From an uncultured Nitrospirota bacterium (GTDB lineage Bacteria > CG2-30-53-67), in contig CAMYMF010000019.1 of the NCBI GenBank assembly GCA_947259355.1, forward strand, positions 43,975-76,338: a DNA stretch of 32,364 nucleotides, in the 5' to 3' direction. Below the pieces are notes generated by a model. The model saw only the letters and a program-made list of their open reading frames with translations. It had not been told where the DNA came from and ran no database searches. Below, in pieces: positions 9,297-17,843 of this stretch. The number at the start of each line of letters is the position of its first letter. Position 1 is the stretch's first letter. A program made the translations under genes and the position numbers.

Positions 9297-9340
9297 CCCA
9301 GGCGTCCTGCCGTCAGCCGTACCCAAACAGGAACAGAGTC

Positions 9341-9379
9341 AAAAAAGGAGTTGGTCATCCCAGACCAACTCCTTTTTTT
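9341..9379 (+). terminator. Bidirectional terminator after groEL
   Basis: GGAGTTGGTC (9347-9356) pairs perfectly with GACCAACTCC (9363-9372) around a 6-base loop. There are seven Ts after it and six As before it, so it can act on both strands. It would also end the minus-strand operon whose last gene stops at 9492. Confidence 0.95.
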
Positions 9380-9491
9380 CGCTCTAGCCCGGATATACCA
9401 CGACTGATCGTCATGAAAGGCCCCAGAGGTATTGGAGGCGCCCCAGGGGGCCTCGTCATAGATTACGCATGAATATTCTGGCTCGGAGTCT

Positions 9492-10061
9492 TCAGGATAG
9501 AAAGGCGTCCCGCTCCTCGCCGCTCAGCGACACCACGTCGCCTGCCATGCCAACCCGAAAGGGTGGCAGGTCTGCCTCGGCTGTGTCGCCCAAAGGGGCC
9601 GAGGGGCGCTCGAGCGCAACCTTTTCAAGATGCAGAAAACGCTCATTCCCTGCGTCGAAACAGCGATAGCGGTACAGCAGCAGAGTAAAGGAGGAGGGGG
9701 CTGCCCTGATGAAACTCTTCACAAGCAGAGGGAACTCCGGGTAGATCAGGGCAGCCCCGGGGGGAGCTGATTCGTCCGTTTCAAAATCATCGAAGAGCCG
9801 TGGGAGGATCATGCGGTTGGCGCGAACCCACGCCAGCTGCGCGGCAGCCTTCAAAGGGGCCTGCCGATCCGGAGCGACATCAACCTGGATCAGCAGCAGC
9901 CTGCCGGAAGGATCCCGGCCGATTAAGTCGATCCGTGGACATTCATCGGTCTCCAGATAGCGGCCGATGATCTCGAAGGGCCCCTGGCCTGTCGCGCAAG
10001 CCGCCTCCAGGAGCTCCAACAGCTCTTTCTTATGGGTGAGCGCTACCGATTGGACAGACAT
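9492..10061 (-). CDS. Uncharacterised protein, degenerate PD-(D/E)XK-like domain
   Basis: The protein of 189 residues is not recognised with certainty. Residues 44-84 (IDLIGRDPSGRLLLIQVDV and the following helix with QLAWVRAN) resemble the core of PD-(D/E)XK nuclease-like proteins such as the NucS type, normally D...(E)xK. Here the triad reads Asp45, Gln59 and Asp61, so the usual acid and lysine are absent and catalysis is unlikely. No signal peptide or membrane segment is seen. The start at ATG 10061 leaves seven bases after the preceding stop; GTG 10076, which would overlap that gene, is the alternative. It is the last gene of the ParA-CBM operon. Confidence 0.6.
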   Translation of the reverse strand: MSVQSVALTHKKELLELLEAACATGQGPFEIIGRYLETDECPRIDLIGRDPSGRLLLIQVDVAPDRQAPLKAAAQLAWVRANRMILPRLFDDFETDESAPPGAALIYPEFPLLVKSFIRAAPSSFTLLLYRYRCFDAGNERFLHLEKVALERPSAPLGDTAEADLPPFRVGMAGDVVSLSGEERDAFLS

Positions 10062-10068
10062 GTTGGCC

Positions 10069-10950
10069 CTACGCACGCGCTGGCTCGGGGTCCTTCGCAG
10101 TGTAATCCCCGAGAACCAGGCCGCTGATGGTGAACAAGTGTTTACGGATGACGGAAGAGGGCCACTTCAACACGAGCGGCGCCGTCTCCTCCAGGGACGC
10201 CTTGATTTCCTGACCCTTGGGAAGGAAGGCGTAGCTGATCAATTCCCGTTGCAGAAAATGCCTGACGTTTCGGGCCATGCGGTGAAAAGCCTCCCGTGCC
10301 GCTGTCTCGCCTTCACCGGTATAGACGATCATCCCCAGGTCGGCCTCGGGACTGCGGCGGTGGAAGTCCTTGAAGGTCATGTACGTTTCCAGCATCCCGT
10401 CGGAATCTTCGGGAGCAATGGCGATGCAGAGGGAAATCCGCTTGACCAGCGGTCCCATCTCACGGAGGCGCCGATAGGGGAGGCTGAAGAGCATGAAATC
10501 GAACTGTCCATAGGCCTCAGGCCAGGCCGCCCCATGGCTGTCGCGGTTCAGACCCCCCTGTGAGGCCATGGCGTCCATGAACGCGGTCCGATGAATGAGG
10601 CGAACCCCCATGGGCCCTGTGAGCAGCGCGGGCCCGTCCTCACCCGGTGTCTGCACCTGTCCCATGAGCCGGGCGGTGTTCGGTTGACCGGCATCTTCAT
10701 CCACCACCAGAATGCGACACCCCTGGCGGGCCATTTCGATGGCGAGATTACACAGGACGAAAACCCCGATTCGGGAATCGTCCCCCCCGGCAATCCCGAT
10801 TGCGTGGGGGCGGGCGCATGACACATCCGCTTCGGGCTTGGCTGAAACCGTCTCAGCTTCCGGTGCGTCCTCCGTTATCGGCTCTGCTTCCGATGAGAGA
10901 AAGACATGGGAGATATCTTCCAGTCCCCTTCCCAGGCTCTTTCCCTTCAT
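10069..10950 (-). CDS. MinD/ParA-like protein lacking a P-loop
   Basis: The protein of 293 residues has the layout of a deviant-Walker ATPase (MinD, FlhG). After a short acidic linker comes AIGIAGGDDSRIGVFVLCNLA (from residue 50), where MinD has a GKGGVGKT P-loop. The lysines and the GKT/S are gone. The Walker A'-like strand RILVVDEDAGQPN (79-91) is kept, as is the later FDFMLFSLPYR strand where MinD carries IIDCP/APPG. It probably keeps the fold but not ATP hydrolysis. It starts with MKGKSLGRGLEDI, reminiscent of ParB-like starts, behind GAAGGAG. It sits between the ParA-CBM48 gene and the degenerate nuclease-like gene, so it may be a partner of the active ParA. Confidence 0.65.
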   Translation of the reverse strand: MKGKSLGRGLEDISHVFLSSEAEPITEDAPEAETVSAKPEADVSCARPHAIGIAGGDDSRIGVFVLCNLAIEMARQGCRILVVDEDAGQPNTARLMGQVQTPGEDGPALLTGPMGVRLIHRTAFMDAMASQGGLNRDSHGAAWPEAYGQFDFMLFSLPYRRLREMGPLVKRISLCIAIAPEDSDGMLETYMTFKDFHRRSPEADLGMIVYTGEGETAAREAFHRMARNVRHFLQRELISYAFLPKGQEIKASLEETAPLVLKWPSSVIRKHLFTISGLVLGDYTAKDPEPARA

Positions 10951-11058
10951 GGTGACTCCTTCGCAAGTCGATTCACAACGAGGGTACTGTCTCTCTCTAT
11001 GGTCCGGTTCGCGTGAGGGCACACTCGGCGCGAAGCTGCAACACCAGGTCCGACACCG

Positions 11059-12192
11059 CTAGGCATCGGGGCCTCTGTCAGACTCCTCGGTCTTCATGAG
11101 TTCCGGAAATTCGAACGGCGCGACTTCGATAACCGAGTCGATGCCCCCAAAATCATTGACCACGTTGCAGGGATTGGCTGGGTCGGCTTTCCAGGCCCCG
11201 TCCACAATGTACTTGTAGTGGTACTTCCCCGGGGGCAACGGCACCACCTTCTCCCAGCGGCCCGACTCCCCCTTGGCAAGCTCTGCACTCCTGTCGGGAG
11301 TCCAGTTGTTGAAATCCCCCACCAGCTTCAACGACTGGACGTCGGGCGCATCAAAGGAAAACAAGATCCCGTTGCGCACCGGCTTGGGCCCCTGCTTGTA
11401 GACCGGTCGATCCGCCACCGTCGGCGCCTCCAGGGCCGCCAGCTCTCGGGAAAGCGCAGTATAATCCCTATAGCCCGCGCAATACCTGTCAAAATCGGCA
11501 ATGGCCGTACCGTAACTGGCTGCCTCTTTGAGACGGACATTATAGTGAATCACGGTCTGCAGGGTTCGTTTGCCGAAATGCTTGCGCACCTCCTCCAGCA
11601 CTTCCCGGGCGATTCGCGTTCTGCGGTCGAACATGGTCACCAAAGTGCGGATCTCGATATGATGCCCCAGTTTCTCTGAAAAGAGCTGAATCGACTCAAT
11701 CTGCTTGCCCAATCCGTGGAGTGAAAAAAAGCTGGGCTCAACCGGAATGAGCGCATCCTGTGCTGCCCGGAGCGCGTTAAAAGAAAGAAGCCCCACCGAC
11801 GGCGGACAGTCGATGAGAATAAAGTCATACTGCTTCGGCATCCGTTCAATGGCCTGTAGCAGGCGGGATTCGCGACCGGGGCTTCCCGACAGCTTCTGCT
11901 CGAAGGCGGACAGGACAATGTTGGACGGTACCAGCGCAAGATGATCCGTGACCTTCACGGCGATATCTTCCAGGCGCGGGCCGTCCTGGTCCCCCGCAGC
12001 GAGGAGAACATCGTAGAGGCTCAGTTCCAGTTCCGTGGTTTTGAGATTGAGTCCGAGTGAGGTATGGGACTGGGGGTCCATGTCGATGAGGAGGACCTGC
12101 TTCTTCTGGTCGGCCAGACAGGCTGCCAGGTTGATGGCCGTGGTGGTCTTACCGCATCCGCCCTTCTGGTTGATGATTGCAATAGTTCTCAT
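11059..12192 (-). CDS. ParA ATPase fused to glycogen-binding CBM48 domain
   Basis: Residues 1-255 are a ParA/Soj ATPase: deviant Walker A INQKGGCGKTTTAINLA at 7-23 (signature Lys10, P-loop Lys15), LIDMDPQS at 35-42 and FILIDCPPSVG at 124-134. After a linker, residues 272-357 form an AMPK-beta-type glycogen-binding module (CBM48-like). Its parts are GDFNNWTP (Trp297), YHYKYIVDGAW (Lys327, Trp334), DPANP and GGIDSVIEV. The two tryptophans and the lysine occupy the sugar-contact positions of the AMPK beta module. ParA proteins partition or position cargo over the nucleoid; the CBM suggests the cargo is glycogen or another alpha-glucan (inference). It is the first gene of a three-gene operon with a sigma-70 promoter at 12389-12417. 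No ParB gene is nearby. Confidence 0.88.
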   Translation of the reverse strand: MRTIAIINQKGGCGKTTTAINLAACLADQKKQVLLIDMDPQSHTSLGLNLKTTELELSLYDVLLAAGDQDGPRLEDIAVKVTDHLALVPSNIVLSAFEQKLSGSPGRESRLLQAIERMPKQYDFILIDCPPSVGLLSFNALRAAQDALIPVEPSFFSLHGLGKQIESIQLFSEKLGHHIEIRTLVTMFDRRTRIAREVLEEVRKHFGKRTLQTVIHYNVRLKEAASYGTAIADFDRYCAGYRDYTALSRELAALEAPTVADRPVYKQGPKPVRNGILFSFDAPDVQSLKLVGDFNNWTPDRSAELAKGESGRWEKVVPLPPGKYHYKYIVDGAWKADPANPCNVVNDFGGIDSVIEVAPFEFPELMKTEESDRGPDA

Positions 12193-12388
12193 AAACTGCT
12201 CCTTTCAAGTTCACAGGCCCCTTAACTGGACACTGCACTGTGTTGCTTGACGTTGATGAGCAGAATGTAGAACGCCGGCGGGACCGGTTGTCTCACCCCC
12301 TTTCACCCTCGATGCACCTGTTGACGTTTTGGAATAGGCCATTTATTTTGTGTCGGCAGGATGTGGATATACTACATATTGTGTAGGC

Positions 12389-12417
12389 AAGATAATCGAT
12401 ATCAAATCAAATGTCAA
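12389..12417 (-). promoter_or_regulatory. Sigma-70 promoter of ParA-CBM48 operon
   Basis: On the minus strand a perfect TTGACA (12412-12417) and TATCTT (12389-12394) lie 17 bases apart. The predicted start near 12382 leaves a leader of about 190 bases before the ATG. The flanking 12193-12546 gap has no gene; an inverted CTACA/TGTAG pair lies near the start site. Confidence 0.75.
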
Positions 12418-12546
12418 GAAAAAATATCAATTAATTGACAAAAAAGTTGTCCCGGGAAAAATGGGCCGGCTTACCGGTCAGGCAGTTGGTGAGACTGAAC
12501 GAAAAAAGAGAGAAGAAAGGCTGCCAATGGGCCGCTGAGGCAGGTC

Positions 12547-13911
12547 TTAGATGCCGTATTTTTCTATCTTGTACCGGAGGATCTTTCGGGTGATCTGAAG
12601 CAGCTCGGCCGCGCGCGTCTGCACACCCTTGGCCTGAATCAGGGCCTTCTTCAGATAGGCCTTCTCCATCTCTTCCACGACATCCGTGAGGGAGACCCCC
12701 TCCGGCGGGATGCTAACGTCATCCACCCCGAAAGAGGGGCCCGGCGATGTGTCGGGCAGTGAAAAAGACCGGGGGGTCAGGATGTCGGAGCGACTCAACA
12801 CAACCGCTCGCTCGATCAGGTTCTGCAGCTCGCGAACATTGCCCGGGAAGTCGTAGTGCACTAGAGCATCCATGGTCTCGGGCGTCACCGTCTTCGGTTT
12901 CTGGTGCGTCTCTTCCGCGTACTTGTTGACAAAGTAGTGCACAAGCGCCGGAATGTCGTCGCGACGCTGACGAAGGGGGGGCACTTCAACGGGTACCACA
13001 TTGATCCGGTAGTAGAGATCCTCCCGGAATGTCCCCTCCTCTACTTTCTTCTCCAGGTCGGTGTTGGTCGCCGTGATTAATCGGACATCCACCTGGATGG
13101 TGCGGGTGCCACCGAGATGCTCGAATTCTCCACTCTGCAGGACCCGCAACAGCTTGACTTGAAGGGCGCTCTCCATATCGCCGATCTCGTCAAGAAAGAG
13201 GGTGCCACCGTTGGCCATTTCGAACCGGCCCGGCTTCTGCCGATGCGCCCCGGTGAACGCGCCTTTCTCGTAGCCGAAAAGCTCCGACTCCAGCAGCGTG
13301 CCTGGAATGGCGCCGCAGTTGAGTTTGATGAATGGCGCAGAGGCACGGTCGCTGTGATAATGGACGGCCCCGGCGATCAGCTCCTTTCCGGTCCCGCTTT
13401 CGCCGCGGATCAGCACACTGCTCTTGGTCGGCGCAATCCGGCTGATGAGGTTAAAGATCTTCTGCATGGACGCACTGCGGCCGATGATGTTGTCGAACTG
13501 ATACCGGGAGTGAAGTTCAGAGCGGAGCTGTTCGTTTTCCCTGGCCAGCTGGCGGTAGCGCAGCGCCTTCTTGACGATGGCCTCCATCTCGGTGATATCA
13601 AAGGGTTTGAGGATATAGTCAAAGGCCCCGGTCTTCATGGCATCCACCGCGGTCTGCACGGTCCCGTAGGCGGTCATGATGATCACCGGGATCTCCTCAT
13701 CGAGCGCTTTGACCTCCTGCAGGACCTCCATTCCCGACATGCCGGGCATCTTCATGTCGGTGATGACCAGCCCCGGCAGACGGCTCCTAGCAAGCTCGAG
13801 GCCCTCCAGGCCGGTGCTCGCAGTGAGGACACGGCAGCCAATCCCCTCCAGGGAGAGCTGCAGAATCCGGTGCATTTTCTCTTCATCGTCGATGACCAAC
13901 ACCTGTTCCAA
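12547..13911 (-). CDS. NtrC-family sigma-54 response regulator
   Basis: The protein of 454 residues is a three-domain transcription activator. The receiver spans residues 1-120, with the phospho-acceptor Asp52 (VITDMKMPG) and the LKPF lysine at 102. The AAA+ domain spans about 140-370, with Walker A GESGTGKE at 170-177, the sigma-54-contact loop GAFTGA at 217-222 and Walker [11 protein letters not shown]. The Fis-type helix-turn-helix is at the C-terminus ([18 protein letters not shown]). When phosphorylated it should remodel sigma-54 RNA polymerase at enhancer-dependent promoters. The start is TTG 13911, supported by AGAGGTG upstream and a standard receiver beginning. It lies 217 bases downstream of its likely partner kinase. 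It does not resemble PrsR closely. Confidence 0.93.
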   Translation of the reverse strand: MEQVLVIDDEEKMHRILQLSLEGIGCRVLTASTGLEGLELARSRLPGLVITDMKMPGMSGMEVLQEVKALDEEIPVIIMTAYGTVQTAVDAMKTGAFDYILKPFDITEMEAIVKKALRYRQLARENEQLRSELHSRYQFDNIIGRSASMQKIFNLISRIAPTKSSVLIRGESGTGKELIAGAVHYHSDRASAPFIKLNCGAIPGTLLESELFGYEKGAFTGAHRQKPGRFEMANGGTLFLDEIGDMESALQVKLLRVLQSGEFEHLGGTRTIQVDVRLITATNTDLEKKVEEGTFREDLYYRINVVPVEVPPLRQRRDDIPALVHYFVNKYAEETHQKPKTVTPETMDALVHYDFPGNVRELQNLIERAVVLSRSDILTPRSFSLPDTSPGPSFGVDDVSIPPEGVSLTDVVEEMEKAYLKKALIQAKGVQTRAAELLQITRKILRYKIEKYGI

Positions 13912-13937
13912 CAGAACACCTCTTTTCTAGGTTCTTT

Positions 13938-14058
13938 ACAGAGCGACAGAACTTTGCATACCTTTATTGCTTCCTCGCCTCGTCGCTGCGGAGTGTGAGA
14001 TGTACACCTTGCTCCTCGACTTCGTCGCGCCTCGGTCTGCTTTGTTCTGTCGCTCTGT
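13938..14058. repeat. 121-bp palindromic (MITE-like) element
   Basis: Perfect 15-bp inverted repeats ACAGAGCGACAGAAC (13938-13952) and GTTCTGTCGCTCTGT (14044-14058) bound the element. Inside are two imperfect direct repeats of the type GCT-CCTCG-TCGTCGC. It has no coding capacity and sits between the kinase and regulator genes. It could be a small non-autonomous mobile element, or form a large hairpin in the message. Only one copy is in this window. Confidence 0.65.
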
Positions 14059-14128
14059 ATGCGCAACTATTTCTGTCACCATGTCCCTGAGTAAAAACTC
14101 CGCCTGTCTGCCGGTGACGGCTACTCCC

Positions 14129-16216
14129 TCATGACCCCGCGACGGTATTCGGCAGGACACCTTCGAACTTCTCCGCTGCGGGAATCCGGATCGTAAACTG
14201 CGCCCCCTGCCCCTCCTGGCTGACGAGAAAGATCTTGCCGTGATGATTCTCCACAATCTTGCTCACCACCGAGAGACCGAGACCCGTTCCCTGCTTTTTC
14301 GGTATCCCCATCCCCGTGTCTGAGAAGACAATTGCGACCTGTCCCTCGCCGGGCAGATAACGGCTGGTGATCTCGATGCGATCCCCGTCTTCCGTAGACT
14401 GCAGGGCATTGAGCAGCAGATTCAAAAACATCTCATGCAACTGGTGCTCATCGGCCATGACCTCGGGCAGATTGGCATCCAGCTGCGTGTGCACAGCAAT
14501 TTTCTGCTGTTCGATCTGCAGTGAGGCCATCTGGAGCGTACCCTGAATCAGGTCGTTGATGTTGTGGCGTTTGAACTGCGGCGGTTTGGGGCGGGCGAAC
14601 TCCAGGAAATCGGTGATGACATCGTTGAGGCGGTCGACCTCTTCCGAGATGACCCCGGAGAGCTCCTCCAGACGCGGGTTGCCGTGATCCGATTCCTTGC
14701 GGAGAATTCCGGCCGCCCCCTTGATGATCCCCAGGGGGTTTCGAATTTCATGGGCGATGCCCGCAGACAGCTCGCCCAGAGCGGCCAGTCGGTCCTGTCG
14801 CCGGATATGCTCTTTCAACGCCTGGATCTCAGTCAGGTCCCGCAACAGGATGACCAGACCGGTTCCCGAACCATTCGGATGCATGGGGTCTTCCAGGATG
14901 GAGAGACTCAGCTCGACAGGCACCGTCGATCCGTCACTGCGGTGCATAACGGTTTCGATGGCTTCCAGCCGTCGATGGTGCTGCATGGCATCCTGAATGA
15001 GACGCAACAGCTCGCTGTCCTGGGCGAGCACCTCGGAAATCTCCCGGCCGAGCAGCGCCTCGGCCGAAGACTCTAGGATGTTCTCAGCCGTGCGATTGAC
15101 CTGCATGATTCTGAACGCAGGGTCTATGGTGATCACCCCATTGATGAGACTGCGCAGAATGTTCTCCATATAGTTCTGGTTCTCCACGAGTTGGGCCACC
15201 GTCTCTTGAAGCCGATCGGTCATCAGGTTGAAGGACTCGGCCAGCTCCCCGATCTCGTCGCGGCTGCGGATATGGATCTTCTGGCTGTAGTCGCCCGCAC
15301 TGATGGCCCGCACCCCCTCGGAGAAGCGCAGAATAGGCCAGGAGATCCCCGTGGCCACCGCGGAGCCCACCACCACGGAGAGCAGCAGGCCCAGCACAAT
15401 CAGAATATAGTAGAAGCGGGCCGAGGCGAGCTTCCCGCTCAGGGTTTCCGATGTCGGTATTCCGTTGGCCAGAATGAAGGAGACCCGTCCCGCCGCGTCG
15501 GGCAACGGTGTCAGCAGAGCATTGTACTCGAAAAGCTCTTCGCCTCGCACAATGGCGGCGCTCTTTGTGAAAGTCTGATGGCTCTGGGTCACGACCTTCT
15601 TGAACACCGTATCAGTCAGCTCGAGTTTTCCTTCCGTCCCGATGGAGAGATACGCGCCTGCCGCGTCCTGTCGGAACAGAATCGACTCCACACCGGTGAC
15701 ATTCTGAAGATCGCTCAGAAACTCGTGGTTGAGGCTGTAGCCGGTCATGATTGTTCCAATGGGCCGATCCTGATCGGTTACGGGCAGGACATAGACCAGC
15801 AGGGGCCAAAGATCGTAGGCCCCGTCGGTTCGAAGCAGCGTCATCCCCTGCACCGGGCTCCCGGGTCGCTCCACCTTGGTGCCCGTGTTGGAGAAGATCG
15901 TGCCGCCCTCATTGTCAAAGAGAAAGACCTTCAGCGGCGTGTCGAACCAGAGGAACTTGATGTTCACGCCCCCCTGCATGGCCTGCCTGAGACGCGCGTC
16001 ACCCGACATGGAGCGTGCGACACCCTCCAGTTCGGTCTTTTTCCGTGCCAAGAGATAGACCGCGGACTTGCCGGCATAATTGATCCGCTCTTCGATACCT
16101 TTGCCGAGCCTTACGGAGGCAATCTTCACCCCGACGTAGGTCGCGATCAGCATGGGAATGACGCCGACCAGGATGAATGCAACAATCAATTTTCGGCGGA
16201 TGGGGAAACGACTCAT
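14129..16216 (-). CDS. Membrane sensor histidine kinase (Cache-like/HAMP/PAS)
   Basis: The protein of 695 residues has a first membrane helix at about 9-31, a periplasmic sensor of about 235 residues with Cache-like character, and a second membrane helix at about 268-291. A HAMP linker follows (about 291-343), then a PAS domain (about 350-465). The HisKA motif AGIAHEIRNPLG places the phospho-His at 489. The ATPase domain has NLLLNALQ, DTGMGIP and GTGLGLS boxes. It should autophosphorylate in response to an extracytoplasmic signal and pass phosphate to the NtrC-type regulator directly downstream. The ligand is unknown. No strong ribosome site precedes the ATG. A good promoter lies 47-75 bases upstream. 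Confidence 0.92.
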   Translation of the reverse strand: MSRFPIRRKLIVAFILVGVIPMLIATYVGVKIASVRLGKGIEERINYAGKSAVYLLARKKTELEGVARSMSGDARLRQAMQGGVNIKFLWFDTPLKVFLFDNEGGTIFSNTGTKVERPGSPVQGMTLLRTDGAYDLWPLLVYVLPVTDQDRPIGTIMTGYSLNHEFLSDLQNVTGVESILFRQDAAGAYLSIGTEGKLELTDTVFKKVVTQSHQTFTKSAAIVRGEELFEYNALLTPLPDAAGRVSFILANGIPTSETLSGKLASARFYYILIVLGLLLSVVVGSAVATGISWPILRFSEGVRAISAGDYSQKIHIRSRDEIGELAESFNLMTDRLQETVAQLVENQNYMENILRSLINGVITIDPAFRIMQVNRTAENILESSAEALLGREISEVLAQDSELLRLIQDAMQHHRRLEAIETVMHRSDGSTVPVELSLSILEDPMHPNGSGTGLVILLRDLTEIQALKEHIRRQDRLAALGELSAGIAHEIRNPLGIIKGAAGILRKESDHGNPRLEELSGVISEEVDRLNDVITDFLEFARPKPPQFKRHNINDLIQGTLQMASLQIEQQKIAVHTQLDANLPEVMADEHQLHEMFLNLLLNALQSTEDGDRIEITSRYLPGEGQVAIVFSDTGMGIPKKQGTGLGLSVVSKIVENHHGKIFLVSQEGQGAQFTIRIPAAEKFEGVLPNTVAGS

Positions 16217-16262
16217 AGGATTCTACGTTTTGTAACCTTCTGTAATTAAATCTTTTTCCGAG

Positions 16263-16291
16263 ATTGTACAAAAAAGAACATGCGGTGTCAA
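16263..16291 (-). promoter_or_regulatory. Sigma-70 promoter of the sensor kinase gene
   Basis: On the minus strand a perfect TTGACA (16286-16291) is 17 bases from TACAAT (16263-16268). The expected start is near 16256, giving a leader of about 40 bases. It lies in the gap after RNase G, so the two-component genes form a separate unit. Confidence 0.75.
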
Positions 16292-16328
16292 CCTGTGGGT
16301 GCAGGGCCCCTGCCATGAACTCTCCGGG

Positions 16329-17843
16329 CTAGTTCGTAAGCATGACCTCGAACTGTTCGGCATGGAATTCGGGCTCGCTCTTGATGATGATCCGTTTCTT
16401 GAACATGGTCTCCAGCTCCTCGACGCCGCGGCGCTCTTCGTCGTAGAGCATATCGACGATGTCGTTCTCGGCGATGACGAGCACCTTCCGCTCACGGGTC
16501 AGTGGTGCGATACGGGTGATCTCCCGAAAGATGTCGTAGCAGATGGTCGTCTTGGACTTGATGAACCCCTCCCCCTCACAATAGTTGCACGGCTCCATCA
16601 GGATCCGTCCGAGACTTTCCCGAACCCGCTTGCGGGTCATCTGGATCAGACCCAGCTCAGAGATCTCATACAGGGTGGTTTTGGCCCGGTCATTGGCCAG
16701 CGCTTTTTCGAGGGCGCTGAAAACGAGCTGGCGGTTCTTTCGGTCCTCCATATCGATGAAATCGAGGATGATAATCCCGCCGATGTTTCGCAGCCGGAGC
16801 TGGTAGGCGATCTCCCGGGCTGCCTCCATGTTCGTTTTGAAGATCGTGTCCTCTAGGTTTCTCTTTCCCACGAACCGCCCGGTATTGACATCGATGGCGA
16901 CGAGCGCTTCGGTCTGGTCGATGACAATGTAACCGCCCGACTTGAGCCAGACCCGCCGCTTCAGGGCCCGGGAGATCTCCACCTCCACGCCGTGGGCATC
17001 GAAGATGGGCTCCGTGCCGTCATAGAGTTCGATCTTGTCCTGGAGGTTGGGGAGGAAATTTGCCACGAACTCCTTCACCCGGAGATACTCCGAGGGTGAA
17101 TCGATCACCATGCGGCTGATGTCGGTGGTAAAGAGATCCCGAATCACCCGGAAGACGAGATCGAGATCACTGTGGAGCAGACAGGGCGCGCTGGCCTTGT
17201 CGGCCTTCTTCTGAATGTTGACCCAGAGGCGCTTCAAAAACGATTTGTCTGCGAGAAACTCCTCCTCACTCTTGCCCTCCCCGACGGTGCGCACGATAAA
17301 CCCTTCCGTGCCCTCTCGGAGCTGGATCACGATCTCCCGCAGCCGTTCCCGTTCCGCCTCGTCCCGGATCTTCCTGGAGATCCCCACGTGATCCACCGAC
17401 GGCATGTAGACGAGGTTTCGCCCGGGCAGCGAAATGTAGGAGGTCACCCGGGCGCCTTTGCTCCCAAGGGGCTCCTTGGAGACCTGCACCATGATCTCCT
17501 GCCCCTCTTTGAGCAGGTCTTCGATGGGCGGCTCGCTTTGCAGTATCGAGACCTCCTCCTGAATCTCCTCCTCTTCAAAACCATCTCCGCCCAGCATTTC
17601 CGAATAGAGTTCATGATCGTTGTAGATGTCGGAAACGTAGAGAAAGGAGGACTTCTCGAGACCGATGTCGACGAAGGCCGCCTGCATGCCCGGCAAAACC
17701 TTGATGACCCGCCCTTTGTAGACGTTCCCCACCATGCCCCGTTCCTTCTTCCGGTCGATGTAGATCTCCACCACGTTGTTGTTTTCCAACATGGCGACCC
17801 GGGTCTCCTGGGGCGTGGCGTTGACGATCAACTCGGTGCTCAT
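16329..17843 (-). CDS. rng: Ribonuclease G (RNase E/G family)
   Basis: This single-strand endoribonuclease, 504 residues, works in RNA maturation and decay (5' end of 16S rRNA in E. coli). The start MSTELIVNATPQETRVAMLE is typical of the family. The S1 domain (about 38-130) carries an acidic insertion rich in Glu at 88-98. The DNase-I-like catalytic part has the metal-binding Asp318 (VAIDVNTG) and Asp361 (ILDFIDM). The zinc-link is present as CNYCEGEG (Cys419, Cys422). It lacks the long RNase E scaffold tail, hence RNase G. The start codon overlaps the stop of the radical SAM gene as ATGA, implying coupled translation. Confidence 0.94.
   Translation of the reverse strand: MSTELIVNATPQETRVAMLENNNVVEIYIDRKKERGMVGNVYKGRVIKVLPGMQAAFVDIGLEKSSFLYVSDIYNDHELYSEMLGGDGFEEEEIQEEVSILQSEPPIEDLLKEGQEIMVQVSKEPLGSKGARVTSYISLPGRNLVYMPSVDHVGISRKIRDEAERERLREIVIQLREGTEGFIVRTVGEGKSEEEFLADKSFLKRLWVNIQKKADKASAPCLLHSDLDLVFRVIRDLFTTDISRMVIDSPSEYLRVKEFVANFLPNLQDKIELYDGTEPIFDAHGVEVEISRALKRRVWLKSGGYIVIDQTEALVAIDVNTGRFVGKRNLEDTIFKTNMEAAREIAYQLRLRNIGGIIILDFIDMEDRKNRQLVFSALEKALANDRAKTTLYEISELGLIQMTRKRVRESLGRILMEPCNYCEGEGFIKSKTTICYDIFREITRIAPLTRERKVLVIAENDIVDMLYDEERRGVEELETMFKKRIIIKSEPEFHAEQFEVMLTN

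Noticed and set aside
12547-13911. Assignment of the NtrC-family regulator as PrsR
   Set aside because: It sits next to a different kinase, about 8 kb from prsK, and its receiver start ([14 protein letters not shown]) does not match the PrsR beginning I remember.
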